A DNA stretch of 17,107 bases from NCBI GenBank assembly GCA_023622465.1, contig JAMNZE010000037.1, forward strand, positions 1 through 17,107. The letters are read 5' to 3'. Source of the DNA: UBA5500 sp023622465. Lineage in GTDB: Bacteria; Bacillota; UBA994; UBA5500. The notes below the pieces were generated by a model, which worked only from the letters and a program-made list of their open reading frames with translations, was not told the origin of the DNA and ran no database searches. Position 1 is the first letter of the stretch. Every line of letters starts with the position of its first letter. This document shows positions 1 to 5,078 of this stretch, piece by piece. The position numbers and the translations under genes were made by a program.

Positions 1-183
1 GCTCAAGCTTTGGGGCGAATTGCCGCCCGACCGGTGTATGCCTATCCGCCGGGAGTACCCCTGGTCTACCCGGGGGAGGTTATTGATGGCAACCTACTGG
101 CCTATGTGGAGGCACTTACCTCCCGAGGAGGATATTTAACCGGTCTACAACAGGGTGCATGGATTGTTGTAGCCGAAGCATAA
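1..183 (+). CDS. Orn/Lys/Arg decarboxylase family protein, C-terminal fragment
   Basis: The window opens inside a reading frame that gives 60 residues before a TAA at 181-183. The sequence YAYPPGVPLVYPGE (residues 13-26 of the fragment) matches the C-terminal domain of PLP-dependent, fold type I Orn/Lys/Arg decarboxylases, where a Pro-Pro-Gly-x-Pro motif precedes the end of the protein. These enzymes decarboxylate basic amino acids to polyamines or their precursors. A member of this family (yaaO) lies just upstream of tmk in B. subtilis, so the position agrees with the call. The catalytic lysine domain is outside the window, so the substrate (arginine, lysine or ornithine) cannot be told. Only 11 bases separate it from the tmk start, which suggests cotranscription. 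Confidence 0.8.
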   Translation, partial: AQALGRIAARPVYAYPPGVPLVYPGEVIDGNLLAYVEALTSRGGYLTGLQQGAWIVVAEA

Positions 184-194
184 GGAATGATAGC

Positions 195-812
195 ATGCCC
201 TTTATTACCTTTGAAGGTGTGGATGGAGCAGGGAAAACGACCCAAATCCGACTGTTGGCGGCCCAGTTAGAGCGGCTAGGTTATTCGGTTTTATTGACCC
301 GTGAGCCAGGAGGCACGGAACTGGGCAACCTTATACGGCATATGGTGCTAAAGAGGGATGATACACCGATTAGCCCCATGGCAGAAATGGCACTGATAGC
401 TGCGGCCCGGGCCCAGCATGTGGATCAGGTACTGCGCCCGGCACTGGCAGCGGGACAAGTTATATTGTGCGATCGGTATATAGACTCCAGCCTTGTCTAT
501 CAAGGTCTTGCCCTCGGGTTAGGGCTGGAGCTGGTAGCCGAGGTTAACGATAAAATAGTCGGGGGCTTATGGCCCCAGCTAACCCTGGTTTTCGATGTGG
601 CCCCTGAGGTGGCCTATGAACGTAGTATTGTTAAGCGGCAACAGGCCGACCGTATCGAGAGTCGGGGCCTGGCCTATTATACTCAGGTTTGTAACGGATA
701 CCGTTCTTTAGCAGATAAATGGCCAGAACGTATAAGAATAATAGATGGGGAACGACCGATAGAATTGGTTCAGCAGGATGTGTTGACGATTGTGAAAAGC
801 GTATTGTTGTAG
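195..812 (+). CDS. tmk: thymidylate kinase (dTMP kinase)
   Basis: This enzyme phosphorylates dTMP to dTDP with ATP, the step that commits thymidylate to DNA synthesis. The 205-residue product has the usual family length. Visible motifs are the P-loop GVDGAGKTT (residues 8-16), REPGG (36-40) in the dTMP-binding region, the DRY signature (93-95), and an arginine-rich LID segment ending ADRIESR (151-157). The frame is open back to 159, but the ATG at 195 puts the P-loop at the normal distance from the N-terminus. It also has an AAGGA ribosome binding site (182-186) eight bases upstream, overlapping the stop of the preceding gene. It heads the tmk-darA-yaaR-holB-ricT cluster seen in many Bacillota. 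I have little doubt about this call. Confidence 0.96.
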   Translation: MPFITFEGVDGAGKTTQIRLLAAQLERLGYSVLLTREPGGTELGNLIRHMVLKRDDTPISPMAEMALIAAARAQHVDQVLRPALAAGQVILCDRYIDSSLVYQGLALGLGLELVAEVNDKIVGGLWPQLTLVFDVAPEVAYERSIVKRQQADRIESRGLAYYTQVCNGYRSLADKWPERIRIIDGERPIELVQQDVLTIVKSVLL

Positions 813-836
813 TTGGAGAAAAGGGGGGTAAAATTG

Positions 837-1169
837 ATGAAACTCATCATAGCGGTTGTGCAGGATAAGGATAGCGTGCGCCTAGTGGAAGCTCTGGTGG
901 AAAGAGGTTATCGCTCCACCAAATTGGCTAGTACCGGTGGCTTCTTAAAGTCGGGCAATACGACCCTATTGATTGGTGTTGACGAAAAGAACGTGCAGCC
1001 TGTAATCGACATCATTAAGGAAATCTGTCATTCTCGGGAGCAACTGATTACACCTATGGCCCCAGTAGGTAGCAATTCTGTAGAAAGCTATATGCCGTAC
1101 CCGATCGAAGTCCTCGTAGGCGGCGCCACCGTATTCGTTCTTGATGTGGAGAAGTTCGTGCGCGTATGA
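837..1169 (+). CDS. darA: cyclic di-AMP receptor DarA (PII-like, YaaQ/PstA)
   Basis: This is a small cytosolic PII-like protein of 110 residues that, in characterised homologues (B. subtilis DarA, Staphylococcus aureus PstA), forms a trimer binding cyclic di-AMP. Its downstream target is still not settled in those organisms. The sequence begins MKLIIAVVQDKDS and keeps the family hallmarks TKLASTGGFLKSGNTT (about 27-42) and YPIEVLVGGATVFVL near the C-terminus. The family is usually about 109 residues. The frame is open from a TTG at 813, but ATG 837 is preferred because an AAAAGGGGGG ribosome binding site precedes it and MKLI is the family N-terminus. Its TGA overlaps the yaaR start in an ATGA junction, implying translational coupling. 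Confidence 0.95.
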   Translation: MKLIIAVVQDKDSVRLVEALVERGYRSTKLASTGGFLKSGNTTLLIGVDEKNVQPVIDIIKEICHSREQLITPMAPVGSNSVESYMPYPIEVLVGGATVFVLDVEKFVRV

Positions 1170-1609
1170 GGGTGCGGAGAACACAAGGGAATCGTAGCCG
1201 GGCTACTGCTCCTACTGCGCGTTGGCAGTCAGGCAGGGCTCCGGCTACTGCCTTTTCCGAGGCTTTAAGAAATAGTGAGCTTGCTGCTCATCAGGAATTG
1301 CTATCGCGGCTATATGGGGAGGTGGAGCAGGCAGCCGACCGGCTGTCGGCGACCAGTTCCTTATTAGAATGGGAAGCTTTTCGTGACCTGGTTATTAACT
1401 ATCTCAATGAAGTGAAAGCCGGCTTTCGTTTACGCAAGCAGGCGGCTTGGGATAGGCAGGGTAACCAGCGTCTGTTGGTATTAATAGATGCGGCCAACCA
1501 GGAGCTGGTTGAACTGGGGATAGCCTTTTTGCAACGGCAAACCGATCATCTAGCCTTTTTGGCGCGACTTAAGCGCCTTAAGGGGCTCTTATTAGACATG
1601 AAATTATAG
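1166..1609 (+). CDS. yaaR: YaaR family protein (DUF327)
   Basis: This is a 147-residue protein of the conserved but functionally uncharacterised YaaR/DUF327 family. I recognise it by size (B. subtilis YaaR is about the same length), by its place between darA and holB, and by its character: a basic, low-complexity N-terminus (residues 1-25) followed by a mostly helical, charged region. Features such as LLEWEAFRDLVINYLNEV (about 68-85) and a C-terminal KRLKGLLLDMKL are consistent with the family. There is no signal peptide or membrane segment. The ATG overlaps the darA stop as ATGA, so expression is probably coupled. No biochemical role can be assigned from the sequence. Confidence 0.85.
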   Translation: MRVRRTQGNRSRATAPTARWQSGRAPATAFSEALRNSELAAHQELLSRLYGEVEQAADRLSATSSLLEWEAFRDLVINYLNEVKAGFRLRKQAAWDRQGNQRLLVLIDAANQELVELGIAFLQRQTDHLAFLARLKRLKGLLLDMKL

Positions 1610-1620
1610 GAGTGGCGATA

Positions 1621-2481
1621 ATGACTGCAAATAGACCAGCGGGGCAGGAGGTTGCTAAGCGCATTTTGCTCAACCAGTTGCGGGCCGGCCAACTCAGCCA
1701 TGCCTATCTATTTACCGGGTCGGCGGAGGCTGATAAAAAGCAAGCTGCCCTTTTTTTGGCTCAGGCCGCCAATTGTGGGGCCGATAACAGGCCCTGCGGT
1801 TCTTGTCCAGCCTGTCGCCAGATTGAGTTGGGGGTTCATCCCGATGTACGTTGGATTGTCCCCGATGGAGCTAGTATTAAGCTGCAGCAAGTGAAGAGTA
1901 TTTTAACGGAGGCGGTGTTAACGCCTAATAGGGGGCCCTATCGGGTTTTTGTAATTGAAGGGGCCGAGCTGCTAACCCGTGAAGCGGCTAATGCCCTCCT
2001 GCTGATATTGGAGGAGCCGCCCAGTTTTGATCTTTTTATCCTTACCGCCTCAGGACCGGTGTTATCAACTATTGAATCCCGTTGTCAATTGTTGCGTTTC
2101 GTGCCTACTGCGTCCTCGCAAATGGGGAATACTAGGGCTGACGCTGAGTCGGAAGCGGAGCGCTTCTTAATGGAATTAGGCCGGACCCCCCTTTATCAGC
2201 GGACGAAGCTATTGGACAAGCTGCTGGAGCAGGCGGAGATGGATCTGCCCGCCTTCTTAACCGAATTACTGTGTTTATATCGGGATTTTGCCGTATGGCA
2301 GTTCACCCAGGAGTCGCAACTGGTAAGGAATGAGAAGGCCGTTAAGCTTTTATATCCGGCGATTGCAGAACGACAGCCGAACCTGCTAGCTGCCACCCAG
2401 GCTATTCTGGATGTGCAGCGTCGTTTACAGAATAACGTCAACAAGCGTTTAGCCCTTGAGTATTTGTTATATAGTCTATAG
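1621..2481 (+). CDS. holB: DNA polymerase III delta' subunit
   Basis: Delta' is the fixed subunit of the clamp loader that places the beta sliding clamp on primed DNA. The 286-residue product has the AAA+ arrangement of the family. It contains HAYLFTG (residues 27-33), a four-cysteine zinc module C52, C59, C62, C65, the Walker B-like segment with EEPP after ANALLLIL, and the sensor 1 region ending SRCQLLRF. The P-loop is degenerate: where many relatives read GxxGxGK, this one reads GSAEADKK. That fits a subunit that need not hydrolyse ATP. The frame also allows a GTG at 1612, but that codon overlaps the AGGAG ribosome binding site (1608-1612). ATG 1621 has correct spacing and is preferred. 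It is somewhat shorter than the B. subtilis protein (about 329 residues). Confidence 0.93.
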   Translation: MTANRPAGQEVAKRILLNQLRAGQLSHAYLFTGSAEADKKQAALFLAQAANCGADNRPCGSCPACRQIELGVHPDVRWIVPDGASIKLQQVKSILTEAVLTPNRGPYRVFVIEGAELLTREAANALLLILEEPPSFDLFILTASGPVLSTIESRCQLLRFVPTASSQMGNTRADAESEAERFLMELGRTPLYQRTKLLDKLLEQAEMDLPAFLTELLCLYRDFAVWQFTQESQLVRNEKAVKLLYPAIAERQPNLLAATQAILDVQRRLQNNVNKRLALEYLLYSL

Positions 2482-2496
2482 GTAGGAGTTGATACT

Positions 2497-3162
2497 GTGC
2501 CCAATGTAGTCGGTGTCCGCTTTAAGCGGGCCGGCAAGGTTTATTACTTTGATCCGGCCCAGATAGATTTGCAGAAAGGCGATCACGTCATTGTGGAAAC
2601 GGCCCGGGGCTTGGAATATGGTGAAGTTGTCACGCCTGTGCGCGAGGTGCCGCCGGAGGATGTGGTTGCACCCCTGAAGGCGGTCATTCGTAAGGCTACC
2701 GACGCCGATGCGGAGCAATTGGCGGCTAACAAGGACAAGGAAAAAGAAGCCTTTAATATTGCCCTGGAACGGATAGCCGCCCATGGCTTAGAGATGAAAT
2801 TGGTGGATGTGGAGTATACCTTTGACGGCAGTAAGATTATTTTCTATTTCACTGCCGATGGTAGGGTTGATTTCCGCGAGTTGGTGAAGGATTTAGCCTC
2901 CATCTTCCGTACACGAATCGAGTTGAGACAGATCGGTGTGCGGGATGAAGCCAAAATGCTGGGGGGCTTGGGCACCTGTGGGCGGGCCCTCTGTTGCAGC
3001 ACCTTCTTAGGTGATTTTGCCCCCGTATCTATTAAGATGGCTAAGGAGCAGAATTTGTCATTAAATCCGGGTAAGATTTCCGGGCTTTGTGGGCGCTTGA
3101 TGTGTTGTTTGCGGTATGAATCGGAACTGGCATGCCAGGAAAGGAACCCCAATTGCCCGTAA
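2497..3162 (+). CDS. ricT: RicT/YaaT (PSP1 domain) protein, probably frameshifted near its C-terminus
   Basis: RicT, with RicA and RicF, forms an iron-sulfur-carrying complex that in B. subtilis promotes RNase Y-dependent mRNA processing and affects sporulation and competence. The product as read is 221 residues, starting at GTG 2497 after an AGGAG ribosome binding site. It is strongly conserved: six cysteines at 161, 166, 167, 198, 203 and 204 sit at the same positions as the cluster-ligating cysteines in B. subtilis, within GTCGRALCC and GLCGRLMCC. The stop at 3160-3162 comes early, since B. subtilis RicT is about 275 residues. The reading frame one base back continues with a family-like LP...TPEG segment up to a TAA at 3243-3245, so a one-base loss near 3139-3142 is likely. 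The identity is firm. Whether the C-terminus is truly broken is open. Confidence 0.88.
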   Translation: MPNVVGVRFKRAGKVYYFDPAQIDLQKGDHVIVETARGLEYGEVVTPVREVPPEDVVAPLKAVIRKATDADAEQLAANKDKEKEAFNIALERIAAHGLEMKLVDVEYTFDGSKIIFYFTADGRVDFRELVKDLASIFRTRIELRQIGVRDEAKMLGGLGTCGRALCCSTFLGDFAPVSIKMAKEQNLSLNPGKISGLCGRLMCCLRYESELACQERNPNCP

Positions 3163-3245
3163 GCAAGATACTTAAGACGCCGGAGGGGAGCCGCCACAGC
3201 CTGGACGGCTCCCTTCTCGGTATGGACTGGGGGAGGCGGTACTAA
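3141..3245 (+). other. out-of-frame continuation of ricT
   Basis: Reading from 3141 in the frame one base behind ricT gives KEPQLPVSKILKTPEG and then further residues to a TAA at 3243-3245. The LP-x-TPEG pattern resembles the segment that follows the CCL-x-YE motif in full RicT proteins. The stop overlaps the next gene's start as TAATG, the kind of coupled junction seen elsewhere in this cluster. No classical slippery heptamer is present, so an indel in the GAAAGG run is more likely than programmed frameshifting. The last 18 or so residues overlap a hairpin and do not look like the family. Confidence 0.55.
3182..3217 (+). repeat. hairpin between ricT and trmN6
   Basis: Bases 3182-3193 can pair with 3206-3217 (core GGGAGCCG/CGGCTCCC, then weaker pairs with G-T wobbles), leaving a 12-base loop. 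It is not followed by a T-run, so it is not a typical intrinsic terminator. It could be an RNA processing or stabilising element. It sits where yabA lies in B. subtilis, and it overlaps the out-of-frame ricT extension. Confidence 0.6.
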
Positions 3246-3991
3246 TGGAAAAAGAGCTCTTGCGTCCTGGGGAAAGGTTAGACGATCTTTTGGTTAGCAA
3301 TCTGTACATTATCCAAGACGCAAAAGCCTTCTGCTTTTCCATGGATGCGGTTTTGTTAGCCCATTTTGCCACCATAAAATCGGGGGACCGGGTAGTAGAC
3401 CTGGGGACTGGAACCGGCATCATTCCTCTCTTATTAACAACGCGCAGCCCGCGGCTGAGCATTTTGGGCATTGAATTGCAGGCTGCTGTGGCCGAGCGGG
3501 CGCAGCGCAGCGTGATGTTCAATAACTTACAAGACAAAATTGACATTAAAGTGGGCGACCTGCGTCACATTGAAGAATTGCTGCCCGGCTACCGGGCTAA
3601 CCTGATCACGTGTAATCCGCCCTACTTGCCCGTAGGTGAGGGCATGGTTTCAATGAATGAACAGCAGGCTATTGCTCGCCACGAAATTTATTGCAAATTG
3701 CCCGATGTGGTAAGGGCTGCCGCCTACCTCCTGGGAACCGGAGGGCGCTTTGCTATGGTCCATCGGCCTCAGCGGTTGGCTGAGATTTTTTATTGGTTGC
3801 ATCACTATCGTCTGGAGCCGAAGCGGATGCGGTTAGTCCAGCCTCGCCAGGGTAGCGAGCCTAATATGGTGTTGATCGAAAGTATGCGTGATGGCCGACC
3901 CGGACTAAAAATCTTGCCCCCTCTATTTGTCTATGAGGGGGAGGACTACACTCCGGAAGTGAGAGCTATTTATTTTCGGGAAGGGGTGTAA
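3245..3991 (+). CDS. trmN6: tRNA1(Val) (adenine(37)-N6)-methyltransferase, YabB/TrmN6 family
   Basis: This is a class I SAM-dependent methyltransferase of 248 residues. By homology it methylates N6 of A37 next to the anticodon of tRNA1(Val). The N-terminal stretch GERLDDLL...AFCFSMDAVLLAHF is typical of YabB proteins. SAM motif I is DLGTGTG (residues 52-57 region) and the catalytic NPPY motif is at 124-127, the signature for N6-adenine or exocyclic amino methylation. The ATG at 3245 has a GGGGGAGG ribosome binding site at 3229-3236. The next gene, rsmI, begins three bases after its stop. The B. subtilis cluster has yabA before and yazA after this gene, and both are absent here. An rsmC-like YbxB protein was considered, but the N-terminus fits YabB better. 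Confidence 0.9.
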   Translation: MEKELLRPGERLDDLLVSNLYIIQDAKAFCFSMDAVLLAHFATIKSGDRVVDLGTGTGIIPLLLTTRSPRLSILGIELQAAVAERAQRSVMFNNLQDKIDIKVGDLRHIEELLPGYRANLITCNPPYLPVGEGMVSMNEQQAIARHEIYCKLPDVVRAAAYLLGTGGRFAMVHRPQRLAEIFYWLHHYRLEPKRMRLVQPRQGSEPNMVLIESMRDGRPGLKILPPLFVYEGEDYTPEVRAIYFREGV

Positions 3992-3994
3992 CCT

Positions 3995-4843
3995 ATGGCG
4001 GGAAAATTATATTTTTGTGCAACCCCCATTGGCAATTTAGGAGATATCACCTTGCGGGTACTGGAGACTTTGCGGGAAGCCGATTTAATAGTGGCTGAAG
4101 ATACCCGTCATACGCGGAAGCTCCTGCACCACTATGATATCCACAAGCCCCTGCTTAGCTGTCATGAACATAATGAAGCGGCGCGTACGGAAGAAATTCT
4201 GCAGCGGGTGGCCGACGGTGAAATAGTAGCTGTAGTTAGCGATGCCGGGATGCCCGCCATATCCGATCCGGGGGCCCACCTAATAGCCGCTGCCATAGAA
4301 CGGCAACTCCCTTGGACCGTTTTGCCCGGTGCGTCGGCGGTGCTCACCGGACTACTATTGAGTGGGTTGCCGACCGGGCAGTTTGCTTTCCTCGGTTTTC
4401 CTCCGCGCCGAGGGAAGGAACGGCGCCTTTGGCTAGAGGATTTTAAGGATATACCGTTAACTCTAATCTTCTATGAAGCCCCCCATCGTCTGGTGGAATT
4501 CTTGCAGGATCTCTTGGCCGTATACGGCCCCCGCTGGGCGGCCTTGGTGCGAGAAATTAGCAAGCAGTACGAGGAAGTGGAACGGGGCACATTGGCGGAT
4601 TTGGTTCAGCTTTATAACCAGAAGGCACCGCGGGGCGAGTATGTGGTAGTAGTGGAGGGGGGAGGGAGGGAGCAGCCCCCTACCCCATCTATAACGGAAG
4701 CGGTGGCGCAGGTGAAAAGGTTAGTAGCAGAAGGGCTAGAGCCTAGTAGGGTTATTAAGAAGGTGAGCAAAGAATTTGGTCTATCACGGCGGGAGGTGTA
4801 TAATAACTACCACCAGTCAATAAATAGGGATGATGCAGAATAG
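3995..4843 (+). CDS. rsmI: 16S rRNA (cytidine(1402)-2'-O)-methyltransferase
   Basis: RsmI methylates the 2'-OH of C1402 in the decoding centre of 16S rRNA using SAM, supporting accurate decoding. The 282-residue protein belongs to the tetrapyrrole-methylase fold. Visible conserved blocks are TPIGNLGD (10-17), AEDTRHT (34-40), SCHEHNE (55-61), VSDAGMPAISDPG (81-93), LPGASA (110-115) and FLGFPPRRG (132-140). The C-terminal part, about 235-275, contains the small helical domain with SRVIKKVSKEFGLSRREVYNNY found in many Gram-positive RsmI proteins. The ribosome binding site AAGGGGTG lies in the end of the preceding gene. It is the last gene of the tmk cluster, and a promoter follows five bases after its stop. 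Confidence 0.95.
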   Translation: MAGKLYFCATPIGNLGDITLRVLETLREADLIVAEDTRHTRKLLHHYDIHKPLLSCHEHNEAARTEEILQRVADGEIVAVVSDAGMPAISDPGAHLIAAAIERQLPWTVLPGASAVLTGLLLSGLPTGQFAFLGFPPRRGKERRLWLEDFKDIPLTLIFYEAPHRLVEFLQDLLAVYGPRWAALVREISKQYEEVERGTLADLVQLYNQKAPRGEYVVVVEGGGREQPPTPSITEAVAQVKRLVAEGLEPSRVIKKVSKEFGLSRREVYNNYHQSINRDDAE

Positions 4844-4847
4844 CCTC

Positions 4848-4876
4848 TTGACGAACTATTGGGCATATGTTAGTAT
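4848..4876 (+). promoter_or_regulatory. sigma-A type promoter with extended -10, driving rpoB
   Basis: TTGACG (4848-4853, five of six matches to the -35 consensus) is followed after exactly 17 bases by TAGTAT (4871-4876). A TG dinucleotide at 4868-4869 makes an extended -10. Transcription would start near 4882-4885. The promoter lies immediately after rsmI and gives rpoBC an independent start with a leader of about 195 bases. Confidence 0.75.
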
Positions 4877-4901
4877 CACTTATTGCACGAATAGGGAGTT
4901 T

Positions 4902-5011
4902 AGACATGCCTTTCCCGACGGAACACATAATAATCCGTTGTTAGGAGGAATAGCGTTACCCGCATGCGGTAACGCTATAAGGGATGTCTTGTCCCTTTTT
5001 TTGGCTTTTTT
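4902..5011 (+). promoter_or_regulatory. candidate rpoB leader RNA: three-way junction with attenuator
   Basis: The 235 bases between rsmI and rpoB hold a promoter and this element. P1 is 4902-4912 pairing with 4979-4989 (10 of 11 pairs, one G-G mismatch). Inside it are P2, 4916-4921 with 4935-4940, and P3, a perfect 11-bp stem of 4950-4960 with 4968-4978. Together they form a three-way junction with the purine-rich segment TTAGGAGGA (4941-4949) between P2 and P3. The 3' strand of P1 is also the 5' strand of the following terminator hairpin, so the two are mutually exclusive. This is the layout of an attenuating leader or riboswitch. I see no T-box signature and no L10-encoding gene. The ligand or protein partner is unknown, and the structure was worked out by eye. 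Confidence 0.55.
4979..5011 (+). terminator. intrinsic terminator / attenuator upstream of rpoB
   Basis: AAGGGA (4979-4984) pairs with TCCCTT (4992-4997), with possible wobble pairs inside the loop. A seven-T run occupies 4996-5002 and, after GGC, a second T-run occupies 5006-5011. The stem is short, with three G-C pairs, so termination may be partial. It lies between the promoter and rpoB, which means it can only make sense as an attenuator for rpoB. Confidence 0.6.
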
Positions 5012-5015
5012 ACTG

Positions 5016-5034
5016 GCAACGCCTTCGGTGTTGC
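5016..5034 (+). repeat. GCAAC/GTTGC hairpin in the rpoB leader
   Basis: GCAACGCC (5016-5023) pairs with GGTGTTGC (5027-5034), eight pairs with one G-T wobble and a three-base TTC loop. The same GCAAC...GTTGC core occurs in two hairpins before rpsL (13324-13342 and 13360-13376). Confidence 0.6.
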
Positions 5035-5078
5035 AGGTAGTAGCTGCGATTAACTAGGGTTAAGGGGTGAAGAAGTCA

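Noticed and set aside
2476..2784. Minus-strand open frames opposite holB and ricT
   Set aside because: They overlap strongly conserved genes and show no family resemblance. They look like shadow frames.
3136..3162. Programmed -1 frameshift site in ricT
   Set aside because: No X-XXY-YYZ heptamer occurs in the right frame. A simple one-base indel explains the data better.
4962..4970. Minimal ATG-CGG-TAA open frame downstream of AGGAGG in the rpoB leader
   Set aside because: The spacing from AGGAGG (4943-4948) to the ATG at 4963-4965 is about 14 bases and the start lies in the P3 hairpin loop, so translation is unlikely.
4882..5011. T-box or L10 leader identity for the rpoB leader
   Set aside because: No T-box consensus is visible, and the gene served is not an aminoacyl-tRNA synthetase or rplJ. 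The fold does not match what I know of these families.
4830..5057. 75-codon + strand open frame between rsmI and rpoB
   Set aside because: It starts inside rsmI, has no ribosome binding site, resembles no known protein, and its bases are accounted for by a promoter, hairpins and T-runs.
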